From Paramecium sonneborni (taxonomy: Eukaryota; Ciliophora; Oligohymenophorea; Peniculida; Parameciidae), in the NCBI GenBank assembly GCA_905182985.1, contig CAJJDN010000047.1:269522-333521 (forward strand): a DNA stretch of 64,000 nucleotides, written 5' to 3'. The notes beneath the pieces were generated by a model. That model had not been told where the DNA came from. It saw only the letters and a list, made by a program, of their open reading frames with translations, and searched no databases. Every line of letters starts with the position of its first letter. Positions within the stretch are counted from its first letter, which is position 1. The position numbers and the translations under genes were made by a program. This document shows positions 1 through 13,956 of the stretch, in pieces.

Positions 1-212
1 TATTACAAAATAAGAACAAATGTTGATATTCTAATATTTTTGGTTTTATTTCAGAATACGATAATAGCAACTAAAAGATTTATCATATTAATTAAAAAAA
101 AATAACATAAATTATAATGAAAATAATAGTATTGTAGTTATAAAAATTTTTTTTATAATTTTCTTTCTATAAATTGATTTAACAAATAATTTACGAAATT
201 CATAGATATTGA

Positions 213-428
213 AATAGAATTAATGATTTAATAAGTGATTTTATTAAAAATATAGGAATAACAAATTAGAACTTAATCGATTTTCGATAAATATTTAAAA
301 TAGAAATATCTTCTTATTATGAGGAATCTCATAAACTGATGATAACCACTTTAATTAGCAGTTTAAGGAATGCGAACTATATTTATAATAAAACTGAGTT
401 TTTATCTAATGAGGAACAGAATAAATGA
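213..428 (+). CDS. Possible 3' end of an unknown gene
   Basis: An open frame of 71 codons (TAA/TAG read as Gln) ends at TGA 426-428. Its last half (about 300-425) is less AT-rich than its flanks and reads plausibly, including the stretch NANYIYNKTEFLSNEEQNK. No start or homology is visible; upstream in-frame TGA is at 210-212, so an intron or an exon outside the window would be needed. A frame of this length is expected by chance fairly often in this genome, so this is weak. The rest of 1-570 shows nothing I can support. Confidence 0.22.
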
Positions 429-570
429 TGAACTTATTACAAAAATATATTTAATCATTAGTGGTTATTGAAAATAAATTGAAGGCTTTTCTAAGAAAAA
501 AGATGAACAAGAAATAAATTAAGTTTATAAATATTATTTATGGTATGATGTTAATAAAAATTAATTACAA

Positions 571-1139
571 TCATCTCTTTGAGAAATCTCCCCAACTATA
601 TCCATATTTTTGCATATGTTTAAGATACTTTTTAAAAGTTATTATCATAACTAAAATAAAATAACTAAACAAAAAAGGCCAATAGACAGGTAAATCGAAA
701 ATTTAAAAGTATGTTGCAAAGTTTGATAGGAATAAAGCAAAAATAATTTACTCCCATAATTATATTTCAGGCATAGATCTTATTAAAGGTCTATCGTCAT
801 TATGCTATGGAAGTTAAACTTGAAGAGATATTTGAATGTATTACTATTGACATCATCATCTTCATCTTCAATATCAGGAAGTCCGAGAGGTGTAAAGTAT
901 CTCAACAAAGATTAAATAATTTGGATTCCAAGCATATAGGAAACAACAAAATAACTTTGTGTTTCAAGAAGTCTGTTTATATAGAAAAAGAATAATAGGG
1001 CACAAAATATCCATCTTTTTCCAGGATGCATAATCCATCTTTTATAGAGAATAGAATATTACTTATCGATGATCCTTCTATATTTCATAGAGTATTTATG
1101 ATATAATCTAGTGTACATTGGATCAACTTCAGAGTTCAT
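571..1139 (-). CDS. RER1: RER1-like ER retrieval receptor
   Basis: Predicted 179-residue membrane protein of the Rer1 family, the Golgi receptor that returns escaped ER membrane proteins in COPI vesicles. Recognised from family landmarks in order: a basic N-terminal part ending KRWIMHPGKRW, two hydrophobic hairpins, an acidic linker (GLPDIEDEDDD), the signature FKPLIRSMPEIQLW, then FDLPVYWPF and a basic C-terminus (KKYLKHMQKYGYSWGDFSKR). One 29-nt intron (GT...AG, about 789-817) is needed to join TFK to PLIRSMPEIQLW. Length matches yeast and human Rer1. Start is the first ATG, 1137-1139; TGA is the reverse of 571-573. The next gene upstream (ammonium transporter) is on the same strand, 121 bp away. 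Confidence 0.88.
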
Positions 1140-1260
1140 TTTTATTATTTAATAAATAATTTATTTCAAGATTTCTATAAAGAATTAATTAGATGAAGAA
1201 ATATGAATAATATGAATAGAAATGATTAATTGTTAATTTAATAACAATATGTGAATGTTT

Positions 1261-2694
1261 TCAAACAACTTGTTATTAATCATTTTCTTATCCAAATTGT
1301 GGGATATTATCTTGTTTTTAATTAATAGCAGATTTGACATTGTCATATCCATTGCTACTTAAGACAGGTGGTAACAATTGATAATCAAATCCTCCTCCCC
1401 CACATTAAGCATAATCTAGACCTTTTTCTTCCACTTCAGGAGGTACATTTAATAACCCCAAAATTTTTAATAAAAAGATCACTACTACATGTAATACAAC
1501 TGACCATCCTAACCAAACAACACTTCCTAATAATTGAATACCCCATTATTTAGCACCATAACCATATAATATTCCTTTTTCTGTATTAAACCAACCTGGA
1601 AATTAAGCCCCAATAAGACCGCATCCTCCATGAATAGGGAAAGCATCAACTGGATCATCAACTTTAAATTTATGAATTAAAATTCCAAATGCCCAATAAG
1701 TTAATCCTCCTAATATTCCAATAACAAAAGCAGCCCATAATTCTATTCCATCACAAGAACCTGTTACAGCAACTAGTCCTGCTAAATTTCCATTACATAT
1801 CATCACTAAACTAAACTTAGCTTTTTCATCTCTATTTTTATAATAATGTAAAAGCATTAATGTTAATCCTCCTGAAGCTCCAGCTATCATTGTATTAGTA
1901 GTTGCTCTTCCAGCTGCATAAGCCATAGTACCTGACAAAGCAGTAGTACTTCCAGCGTTAAAGAAAATCCAACAAGTATATAATGAAAGAGTTGATAAAC
2001 AGATATATGTTGTATTACTTGGATTAAAATCATTTGCATATTTCTCATCCCATCTATTTTTTCTTGCTCCTAACATAATTGTCAATACAAGAGCTCCAAC
2101 TGCAGACATAAAGTGTATTGTACCACTGCCCGCTAAATCTATATATCCTAATTCTTAAAGCCAACCTCCTCCCCAAGTCCAATGAGCACATATTGGATAT
2201 ATAAATGATGAAAATGCTACACTCAAAAAACAATAACCAATTATTGACATTCTTTCAACTGCTCCTCCAGATACAATACTATTTGCTGCAGCACCTACAG
2301 ATGCTTACAAAACTAAATATATATAATATCCAAACTTACCCCAATGAGAATAATGCTTAGTTCCAGCAAAATTACTACCTGCATAGTAATCTGTTCCAGC
2401 AAATTAACCATGTCCCATACATATACCATAACCAACCTTAAATATCTATTTTCACTTTTACAAGCCACCAACAAATTATTGCTATACATGTATTCAAATA
2501 CACCTTTATCATTATTGATTACATATTTTTATATCTTACACATCCACCCTCTAAAAATGCAAATCCAAGTTACATTAACAAAACAACGATTCTAATTTCA
2601 TTATCAATAAATACCCTGCAAATTAAGTCCAAAAATAATCTATTGTATTTTCTAACAAACCCAATTTGTCATCAACTGAAAAATCTGTTGACAT
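1261..2694 (-). CDS. Ammonium transporter, Amt/Rh family
   Basis: About 461-residue polytopic membrane protein of the Amt family, which conducts ammonium/ammonia across membranes. Visible family features: FLEGGCVRYKN in the first transmembrane part, GHGQFAGTDY, the AHWTWGGGW motif followed by GSGTIHFMSAVGAL, and FPIHGGCGLIGA near the end, which supplies the second of the twin pore histidines (FMSAVGAL follows the first). About 11 hydrophobic segments can be counted. Two short introns (23 and 25 nt) near the N-terminus restore the frame after QFAG and WWL. The C-terminal tail is Gln-rich (QENDQQQVV). Start ATG is the reverse of 2692-2694. Confidence 0.92.
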
Positions 2695-2856
2695 ATTAAA
2701 ATAATATTTCAGATTTTAATTTTTATACAATAAAGTCTTACATTGATATCCAATAAATAATAGATTTTATGTATCAATAATATTATATTCAAGGTATTAC
2801 TCAAATTAATATAAAGAAATCAAGACTATAATATTCAAATATATATTAAATTATAA

Positions 2857-5478
<2,622 letters not shown>

Positions 5479-5608
5479 TGATTAAATATTCTTTATTATT
5501 ATTATTAATGATTTATTATTGATAGTATTACGTCATGGGAGAAAGTTAAATTATGTCATTAGGATTGAATTAATAAACAATTTCTGAAATCAAATAAAAT
5601 AAAATTCA

Positions 5609-6544
5609 ATGAAATTGGCTGTGTTGTTAATAATAGGATTGTTGAGTGGTTTTACTTATTTAAATGATGAAGAGAATGATAGTTATAGTGAATTTTAGAA
5701 TTGGAAACAATAATATGGTAAATAGTATAATGGTCAGCAAGAAGTTTTCCGATTCAAAAATTTTTAAATAAATCGAAATAAAGTAAATAAACATAATTGT
5801 GATGATAAAAAAACTTATATATTGAGAATGAACCAGTTCAGTGATTTATCAAATGAGGAATACAAATTACTTTATTTAACACATTATAGTTCAGAAGAGA
5901 TTTTATAACAAAACTAAATAATAGATGGATAAAATTAAATAGATTAGAGCAGAAAAATATTAAATTCAGTTGATTGGAGAAATATAACACAAGTGAAAGA
6001 TTAAGGATAATGTTCAGGATGTTGGGCTTTTGGAGCAGTAGGAGCTGCAGAAGCTTGGTTTTATGTTAAAAATAAAACAAAAGTAATATTATCAGAATAA
6101 TAATTGATTGATTGTGATACTCAATCTTTTGGATGTAATGGAGGATATTAGAATTTAGCATTAAAATATATTGCTAACCATGGATTAAATGATGCTAAAA
6201 TATATCCATACACATAGAAATAATCAATTATTTGTAAAATGGATTCAGGACCTTATAAAACAAATGGAGCATAGAGTGTGAGTTCAATAAATTTTAAATC
6301 TTATTTAACGGAATATCCATTAGTTGTACTTGTAGATGCTACAAATTGGTAATTTTATGGAGGGGGAATATTTAAAGATTGTAATAGATCTGTAAATCAT
6401 GCTGTTTTAGCTGTAGGATTCGATGATAATGATAATTGGTTTGTTAAAAATTCTTGGGGTTCTTCTTGGGGTGACAAAGGATTTATTACTCTTGCCCCGG
6501 GAAATACTTGTGGTATTACTTCTTATGCATATAGAGCTATATGA
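5609..6544 (+). CDS. Papain-family cysteine protease (cathepsin L-like)
   Basis: Intronless 311-residue pre-pro-protease. A hydrophobic signal peptide (MKLAVLLIIGLLSGFTYL) leads into an inhibitor I29-type propeptide with an ERFNIN-like helix (EVFRFKNFQINRNKV) and NQFSDLSNEEY. The mature enzyme starts around SVDWRNITQVKDQG. Catalytic residues are visible: Gln in KDQGQ, Cys in SGCWAFG, His in VNHAVLAVGF, Asn in VKNSWGSSWG. The usual CGSCWAF reads CSGCWAF here, so Gly and Ser are swapped next to the nucleophile. Likely lysosomal, phagosomal or secreted. A second, 5'-truncated identical copy at 6756-7671 is probably an assembly artefact. Confidence 0.93.
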
Positions 6545-6582
6545 TATTTATATATAATTAATAATCTTTTTATAGTAATTCA

Positions 6583-6754
6583 ATGTTTAATTAAATTAAT
6601 TGGAGAGAAAAGAATGCAATTGAAACACTATTAAACTTAAATGATGATTACTAAAATGAAATTGATTATGATAGAGAAATTCAACGTTTATTCAAACCTC
6701 ATGAAAATTCTATTAATCAGATTGTGTAAAAACCTAGATCTTAACTTCTTAAAC
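6583..6754 (+). pseudogene. Truncated first copy of the small gene at 7710-8189
   Basis: This is the first 57 codons of the gene at 7710-8189, identical to it, cut by the N at 6755. It lies in the repeat and is most likely an assembly duplicate rather than a second gene. Confidence 0.8.
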
Positions 6755-6755
6755 N

Positions 6756-7671
6756 AATAATAGGATTGTTGAGTGGTTTTACTTATTTAAATGATGAAGA
6801 GAATGATAGTTATAGTGAATTTTAGAATTGGAAACAATAATATGGTAAATAGTATAATGGTCAGCAAGAAGTTTTCCGATTCAAAAATTTTTAAATAAAT
6901 CGAAATAAAGTAAATAAACATAATTGTGATGATAAAAAAACTTATATATTGAGAATGAACCAGTTCAGTGATTTATCAAATGAGGAATACAAATTACTTT
7001 ATTTAACACATTATAGTTCAGAAGAGATTTTATAACAAAACTAAATAATAGATGGATAAAATTAAATAGATTAGAGCAGAAAAATATTAAATTCAGTTGA
7101 TTGGAGAAATATAACACAAGTGAAAGATTAAGGATAATGTTCAGGATGTTGGGCTTTTGGAGCAGTAGGAGCTGCAGAAGCTTGGTTTTATGTTAAAAAT
7201 AAAACAAAAGTAATATTATCAGAATAATAATTGATTGATTGTGATACTCAATCTTTTGGATGTAATGGAGGATATTAGAATTTAGCATTAAAATATATTG
7301 CTAACCATGGATTAAATGATGCTAAAATATATCCATACACATAGAAATAATCAATTATTTGTAAAATGGATTCAGGACCTTATAAAACAAATGGAGCATA
7401 GAGTGTGAGTTCAATAAATTTTAAATCTTATTTAACGGAATATCCATTAGTTGTACTTGTAGATGCTACAAATTGGTAATTTTATGGAGGGGGAATATTT
7501 AAAGATTGTAATAGATCTGTAAATCATGCTGTTTTAGCTGTAGGATTCGATGATAATGATAATTGGTTTGTTAAAAATTCTTGGGGTTCTTCTTGGGGTG
7601 ACAAAGGATTTATTACTCTTGCCCCGGGAAATACTTGTGGTATTACTTCTTATGCATATAGAGCTATATGA
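6756..7671 (+). pseudogene. 5'-truncated second copy of the cysteine protease
   Basis: Identical to 5629-6544 but lacking the first 20 bases of the coding region, so it has no start codon of its own. It sits in the perfect repeat flanking the N at 6755. It should not be counted as a second protease gene unless long reads confirm the duplication. Confidence 0.85.
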
Positions 7672-7709
7672 TATTTATATATAATTAATAATCTTTTTAT
7701 AGTAATTCA

Positions 7710-8189
7710 ATGTTTAATTAAATTAATTGGAGAGAAAAGAATGCAATTGAAACACTATTAAACTTAAATGATGATTACTAAAATGAAATTGATTATGATA
7801 GAGAAATTCAACGTTTATTCAAACCTCATGAAAATTCTATTAATCAGATTGTGTAAAAACCTAGATCTTAACTTCTTAAACTTATTTGTCCAAAATCAAA
7901 TACTAACTTAAGTTTTGAGTTTAAAGGTAAATCACTGGATAAGTAATCAGAAAGAATTATTGTACCAGATTAATACAGACCAAAATATTTATTATAATAA
8001 TTAAAAACTCAAAGAAATCTACGTCATGTATCAGAACATCGAACTGTTAATGTACCAACAATTTAAATTGTTCAATCACTCTAAACTATAAGTCTGATTG
8101 AAAGAACAGGTCTAACTTAAATGAAGAAGCAAAGATAGAAAGTTGTTTAAGTACCTAGATTTATATTGAAATCAAGATAAAAGCTATGA
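7710..8189 (+). CDS. Unknown 159-residue basic protein
   Basis: Intronless frame with 21 TAA/TAG-type Gln positions tolerated and a TGA stop at 8187-8189. Begins MFNQINWREKNAIETLLNL; the second half is basic and rich in Arg, Lys, Gln and Ser (QRNLRHVSEHRTVNVPT, ending RFILKSRQKL). No transmembrane segment or signal peptide is seen and I do not recognise a family. It lies 38 bp after the protease copy, on the same strand. The base composition is less AT-rich than the flanks, supporting a real gene. Confidence 0.65.
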
Positions 8190-8254
8190 AAATAACTATT
8201 ATTGATAACTTATTTATAGATATCAAAAAGTATTATTTTATCTTTATCTTTTAT

Positions 8255-8896
8255 TCAGATGCTATTTCCTCCAAACTTCCAAGCTTTAATAACTAAATTA
8301 CCTTCTAATCCTTCTGTTATTACTTTTAGAGTATTTTCTTTGATCTTTAATTCTTATCTTAATCTCATAGAAGTAATTCTAGATATATTTAAATTTGACC
8401 ATCTTATTTGAATAGTTGTACAATTCAATCATAATTGACTCATTTAATCTTTAAAAGTTAATTTTACATAAATCATAAGACTAAGATTTATTTATTACTT
8501 TAAGAGAACTAAAAAATGGAAAATCTTATTTAAGCTATTTTTAATTATTTGAGATGAATATGGATCTTTATAAGATTATAATTAATTTTAAAAAGATATG
8601 ATATAACTAATCACAAATAGTAATTTTATAATAATTAAATCTAAAAATTTGCTTTACTTTATTGAGTTCATCTTAATCAATAACCGTATTTTTTAATTTA
8701 GTCATTGAATATTGAGTTTAGCTTTTCTTATTTTATTTTTACTTCAAGATCTCTCAATATCAACTTAAAGATACCAAATCTATATATCGAAGAAATTTTT
8801 TTAAAATAGACTCCAAATTATAAGAAAAAGTAATCTACCTTAACTAATATTTTAAGCCCAATTATGTTTTATGAGTCTTATCAATTTTTTAGACAT
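8255..8896 (-). CDS. Unknown small protein, exon structure uncertain
   Basis: The C-terminal exon is convincing: ITSMRLRQELKIKENTLKVI followed by EGLEGNLVIKAWKFGGNSI and TGA (reverse of 8255-8257). A 19-nt intron just upstream joins it to a longer open stretch (including INFQRLNESIMIEL). Further 5' several frames are open, and the start given (reverse of 8894-8896, MSKKLIRLIKHNW) is only a guess. I do not recognise the family. It diverges from the possible gene at 9001. Confidence 0.42.
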
Positions 8897-9000
8897 TAAA
8901 TAACAAAGTTTAGGTTACTATGCACATTTTCATAACATCAGAAAAAGTCAGCATAATATAGCATCTCTCAAATTAATAAATATTATTTGCTTTTTATTCA

Positions 9001-9453
9001 ATGTATATTAGAAATAGTATTGATGAGCTTAAGCATTAAAATCAAAATTTCTTTTTTATTCTAATTATCTCTTAAAATAGGATAAATTTAAACAAAATTA
9101 TATTTTCTGTTTCTTTTGTTGGTTTCTATAAGGGTTGTTTAACTTACTAAGATCTTGCAATAACTTTTCATAAATAAAACAATGCTAACTAGTAACAATT
9201 TTTCTTGTCTTACTATAATCATTATAATAATTAATAAGTAAATTTAGATTAACTTATAATGTAATAAATAAATTCTTTCATAAGTTTGTAGGTTAATGTG
9301 TTTCTTTAAGTACTGGTTGTCTTGACTACTCATAATGAGTAGGATATTATTAAGTTTATTCAAAATATGATTATGACTCAGGAAATCTAATTAATTTATT
9401 ATATAATGATAACTCTTATAATAAATCTATTCTAGCAAAATTGTGTTACTTGA
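9001..9453 (+). CDS. Possible unknown 150-residue protein
   Basis: An uninterrupted 150-codon frame from ATG 9001-9003 to TGA 9451-9453 in the gap between two better-supported genes. It contains fairly varied segments such as SVSFVGFYKGCLTYQDLA and NVFLQVLVVLTTHNEQD, and a hydrophobic C-terminal part (YIMITLIINLF). A frame of this length could arise by chance a few percent of the time per locus in this genome, so support is limited. No family recognised. Confidence 0.35.
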
Positions 9454-9523
9454 GCATAATTTAAAAATCTTATAATAATAATATTTGCAAAAGAATAATG
9501 GAATTATTTTATTAAAATTTATA

Positions 9524-10971
9524 ATGAACTCTTTAATCCCTTTAGCTTTAGTAGAATCAGACAGATTAGATGAAATTAGTTCTATTAACAACAATTTAAG
9601 TGGAATGTAAATAAACTAAACTATTTTAAGAGTTAATCAACATCGCAATGATTTTTCATTTTAAGTTAATAATAACTAAGCCTCAATTATTCCAAATGAT
9701 TCATTAGCTATTTAAGTGATGCCATTAATTAATAGGACAAATACAAATGAACAATAATATACTAACCCAAATAAATATATTAAAGAAAATAAACTAAATA
9801 AACGAGATGCTCATGTAAAAGTTACCGTAATTAAAAATATGGTTGGTTTAGAGAATAATTTGAAAAAAGAATATTTTATTAATGATCAAGGGTACAATTT
9901 TAAACTAAAATAAGACTAGTAGACACTAAAAAGAATACAGACTCTCAGGATATTATGATTGGACGTTAAGAGAAGTTTGAATTTCAAGGATAATGTATAT
10001 TCCCAAATGATATTGGTTTTTTAATTATTTTATTATTAGTATTACACGAATAAGAAAGATTAATTTCACGTATTCATTGTAAATTAATTTGCAAAAATTT
10101 TTTCAGAAAAGATCCTTATATTCAGCCACTTTATAAAAATACTTTGCGATATTTAAAATACAAATTAACTCATTATATACTTTTAAAAATTTAAAAATTT
10201 CTAGAGTATTTCATTTAATTATTATTTCCTAATTAGGGATCCAAAAGAATGTTATGTTTAAGATATTGGTAGTGTTTTTGGAACATATATTCGAGTAGAT
10301 AAAAAGTATTAGAAATTGTAGAAAAGCCATACTTATAGCATAGGAACAGATACTATTTTTTAAATTTAAGAATGCCATGTATTCGAAAAAAATTAAAAAC
10401 CCATTGATGAGCATTTTGATAAACTCATCGATTATATTAAGAATAGTTTTCTTAAATGTAATATTCATGGTTTATCACATGAATCTAAATCAAATGAATC
10501 CTTATATTAAATATAATCAGAGAAATAGCCTATAGAAATGACCTGGATTTTAAATCAATTGAAATAATATAATGTTCCTTTTATTTTGTTATTATTTTCT
10601 GGATCAGGATTGTAAGGGTGTTATCTTCATTATTTTTTCGCTAAAGATTGTAATATAGAATTTTCTATGGGAAGGTGTAATGAAAATAATATCAGAATAA
10701 ATTCTAATACTATTTCGAGAAAATAAACTAGAATTAGATTTAATAAAAAGTAGACAATTGAATATTTTATTTTAGAGAAAATAAGTGGCAAATAGCAGAT
10801 GGTTCATAAGATCGAGAGTCAGCAAATGGAACTTGGCTTTAATTATCTACTATTGAAGAAAAAGAATAGAAATTAGAATCACAACCGCATCCTTTAAAAC
10901 ATTTATCTGAAATAAAAATCAATGATTATATCTTGAAGGTAGAATTATTTGAAGCTAAGTATAATATTTGA
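9524..10971 (+). CDS. Protein with two FHA (phosphothreonine-binding) domains
   Basis: Predicted 447-residue protein. FHA domain 1 shows MIGRQEKFEF, FPNDI, LISRIHCKL, VQDIGSVFGTYIRV and YSIGTDTIFQI; FHA domain 2 shows FSMGRCNENNIRI, TISRKQTRIRF and SANGTWLQL, ending INDYILKVELF. The Gly-Arg, Ser-Arg-x-His and Asn-Gly-Thr positions that form the phosphopeptide pocket are thus mostly present; domain 2 has Lys where His is usual in SRKQ. Four introns (23, 24, 31, 26 nt) give a length divisible by three. FHA domains bind pThr in signalling or DNA-damage contexts; no catalytic domain is seen here. A similar layout occurs in large ciliate FHA families, but the role is unknown. Confidence 0.8.
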
Positions 10972-11132
10972 TATCATATTTAGGAAATAAAAAAAATCTA
11001 GCAATAAGCAATTTTAATAATCCTGTAATTGATATTAATTTTATATATTTGATTTCATAATATTATCCTAAAGAATCAAATGATATATTATATTAATCGT
11101 TTATCTGTATAGAAATATTATTAAGTTAAATA

Positions 11133-11739
11133 ATGGATGATTTTTTTGAGGATGAGACAACTTAAGTCGTTTCTAATGAGGCCCCATAAGGTGATTTTAG
11201 CCAATTTTAATAAGCTTAAGTAAGTGATATTGAATATAATAGTATGATGTATTTAGTGCATTTTCTAATGTAACACCTGTTCAATCTTAGCAATCAGTCG
11301 TATACGTGGTATTTAATAATTCAAAAATAGAGTCCAGAATAATAGATTAGAAAAGATAAACTAAAAATAATTGAAGAGGAAAGGTTGGCTTTAATAAAAG
11401 AAAAGGATTAACAAGAGAGGATATTGAAATAATAAAAAAAATAAAAAGGTCAGGAGTATTTGCAATAATTCAAAAGGTAAATTGAAGAATTACGTGAAAT
11501 AGTTAATTAGAAACAGATATTTAATAAAGAAAAGTTTTGAATAAGTAGAAATAAGAAATTTGGTTTGAAAATTAAAAGAATCATAGTTAGTATGTAAGAA
11601 TAGTATTTCTATAAAGAAAAATTCTTGGGACTAAATTGCATCCAATATAGCTTTAAAGGATGGTGAGTATCCAGGATAAAAAGATGTGACTAAGATGAGA
11701 TAAGCAATTCTTAATAAGAGAAGCGATTTGACTAAATGA
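11133..11739 (+). CDS. Clathrin light chain
   Basis: Acidic start (MDDFFEDE), then DVFSAFSNVTP, a charged heptad helix (RKDKLKIIEEERLALIKEKD) typical of heavy-chain binding, and a C-terminal segment KNSWDQIASNIAL with KDVTKMRQAILNKR. The last part matches the family pattern NPWERVA... KDVSRMRSVL. At least three short introns are needed (for example 23 and 22 nt near the N-terminus); the junction before KNSWDQ is less certain. The product would coat vesicles with clathrin heavy chain. Stop TGA 11737-11739. Confidence 0.8.
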
Positions 11740-12308
11740 AGCCTAAGATTTTATAATATCAATATATATTTATAATGCTTATTCTTTTATATTGTTTTTT
11801 TTTCTATATGAAATCATGTGTTTTATAATATGAAAGTTGGAATTTGGATAATTTGGATAATTTGTAATATTTATTTTTATTTTTTAATTAGAATTTATTT
11901 ATGTATAATTATAGATGTAGATTAATAAATGATTAAGATATAAGCTATGATTATATTTGAGGATATTATGGAATTAATAATTAGTAATATTGAATTAAAT
12001 AGGATAAAAAAATGAAGGAATATATAGGGAGTAAAGGTTAAGAAATATGATAAAGATATCTGATATTTGATATATAGATTAATTTGATGATGATTATAGT
12101 TTTATATAAATTAATTAAGATTGTCTGTGTTGTTATTCGTTATATAATTTGAAAAGGATGGTTGTAAGAACCAATAAATGTTTAATTTATATCATATAAG
12201 TCAAGTAGAAATTGTAACATTATATTGTATTAAAAAGGCGCGAACTTAAATTGGTAAAAGAGTGAGATTGGAAGAAATATAATAATAATATTAAATCTTA
12301 ATTTGTGA
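11740..12308. other. Intergenic, no gene seen
   Basis: Very AT-rich stretch between clathrin light chain and the methyltransferase, both on the + strand. Frames are broken frequently by TGA on both strands. I see no tRNA-like structure or long repeat. Confidence 0.6.
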
Positions 12309-13479
12309 ATGTTAGGAAGACGTAGTCAATAATAAAAATCTAAAGGGGAGCAGAATTCAAATTGTAATGGAAAGCAAGTAATATCATTGGATAAAGTGAT
12401 GAATACTAATGAAGATTAAAAATAATAGAAAACAAAGAAGTAATAGAAGGTGATATCAACAAGAAAGTAGAACTCAACAAATACTGAAGAATTATCTGGA
12501 GTAAGTATAAAGGAATCATAAAATGGGACATATAATTTAAGATAGTATACTCGAAGAAATTATTTGGATTTTGGTAGTGAAGCAGGTGGAGATGATAACA
12601 AAGATATAGATTTTGGAGTGAAAAAGCAATTAAACAAAGAAAGAAAGAATAGTGATTTAGATATCAATGAAACTATTGAATATGACAAATTACCTAAAAA
12701 TAAGTAAGGATTACTAAAACTACTATCAAAAGTAGAAGCAAGTATCGAATCTTAAAAATTAGAATGGTTTAAAGAGTAATCAATATATTCTATAAAAAAA
12801 TAGATAAAATGAATTACCAACATTGATTAGTTCTGTCCCTGAAAACTCTATACCAATAAATGCTGATGTTACATCATTTAATTTTAAATCTTTGATTGCT
12901 TCCTAATAAAAAATAGCTGGCAAATTATTTGATGGTATTATTACTCTAATATTTATTTAGCAATTATGATGGATCCACCTTGGTAATTGTCTACATCTTA
13001 ACCATCTAGAGGTGTTGCTATTGCATATCAATCGCTTAAAGATGATCAATTAATGGAATTACCCATTCCTTTATTATAAAAAGAAGGTTTTCTATTTATA
13101 TGGACAATCAATGCAAAATATCGTATTGCTGCCAAAATGATCAAATAATGGGGTTATCAATTAGTTGATGAATTAATCTGGGTTAAAAAGACAGTTAATG
13201 GCAAAATTGCTAAAGGACATGGCTTCTATCTGTAACATGCCAAAGAAAATTGTTTAATTGGTTATAAAGTAATTTTATTTTTAAATCTAGGGAACCAACA
13301 AATTAAATTATTATTTAAAAAGTGATGTTATCTGGAGTGAAAGAAGAGGTTAATCATAAAAACCTGAAGAAATCTATGAAATCATAAATACTATGGTTCC
13401 AGGAGGTCATTGTTTAGAAATCTTTGGTAGAAGAAATAACCTTAGAAATAATTGGGTAACTATTGGAAATGAATTATGA
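12309..13479 (+). CDS. MT-A70 family adenine methyltransferase (METTL3/MTA1-like)
   Basis: Predicted 364-residue protein with a low-complexity, basic, Gln/Ser/Lys-rich N-terminal half (MLGRRSQQQKSKG...) and a C-terminal MT-A70 domain. The catalytic motif DPPW is intact (IMMDPPWQLSTSQPSRG), followed by LPIPLLQKEGFLFIW, GYQLVDELIWVKK, and the C-terminal PGGHCLEIFGRRNNLR. Introns of 28, 26 and 22 nt give a length divisible by three. MT-A70 enzymes transfer methyl groups from SAM to adenine N6; in ciliates the MTA1 member makes DNA 6mA with partner MTA9 and DNA-binding p1/p2. Whether this one acts on DNA or RNA cannot be decided from sequence alone. Size and the active DPPW favour an MTA1-type subunit. 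Confidence 0.85.
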
Positions 13480-13656
13480 TTTCACATATAATTTTGAGTA
13501 ATTATTACCTAATCTTAATATATAATTATTTCCTAATCTTACTATACAATTAGCATTCCTATATTTCTAATTACATTTGTTTATTTTCAAAATCACAATA
13601 TAACTTTATTAATGATTAGAATATTCTATTTTTATATTACTTATAATATCTGATAA

Positions 13657-13956
13657 TCAATTTTTATCTAATTATGATGTAGGCATAGTTCCAAAATATC
13701 TATTATTCTATCCATAAACATTATCGTAAATCATTTTATGAAAAAATCTTTGATTTTATTTTTTTTATATAATAACCACTAAAATTAATATATTTAAATA
13801 ATCAATGTTAATTGACATTATAATAATCTATTTTGATTAGCTTTAAACACAATTAAGTCAAATCCTTTATATTTCAAACTATATCTTTGTTTTGATACTC
13901 AAATTTCCATTATAATAAGAAGCAAATACATCAAATTTAATAATTAGACATTTCAT
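13657..13956 (-). CDS. Possible small gene interrupted by one TGA
   Basis: One frame on the minus strand runs 100 codons from ATG (reverse of 13954-13956) to TGA (reverse of 13657-13659), with a single internal TGA (reverse of 13858-13860). The ends read well: MKCLIIKFDVFASYYNGNLS and YDNVYGQNNRYFGTMPTSQL. A GT...AG segment of 39 nt, a multiple of three, would remove the TGA and keep the frame. That is longer than most introns here, though a 40-nt intron is supported in the MORN gene. It may equally be a relic. Confidence 0.3.

Larger units (their letters stand above)
5629..7881. repeat. Perfect 1126-nt direct repeat around a single N (unmerged contig overlap)
   Basis: Bases 5629-6754 are repeated at 6756-7881 with a constant offset of 1127 and only the N at 6755 between them. 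Every part I compared is identical, including the intergenic stretch and the 5' half of the next gene. The repeat cuts both genes at arbitrary points, which a biological duplication would rarely do. The simplest reading is two overlapping contig ends joined without merging. Confidence 0.9.

Noticed and set aside
13475..13898. 140-codon + strand ORF starting over the methyltransferase stop
   Set aside because: Composition is only Ile/Leu/Tyr/Asn as in random AT-rich DNA and it is antisense to a better candidate.
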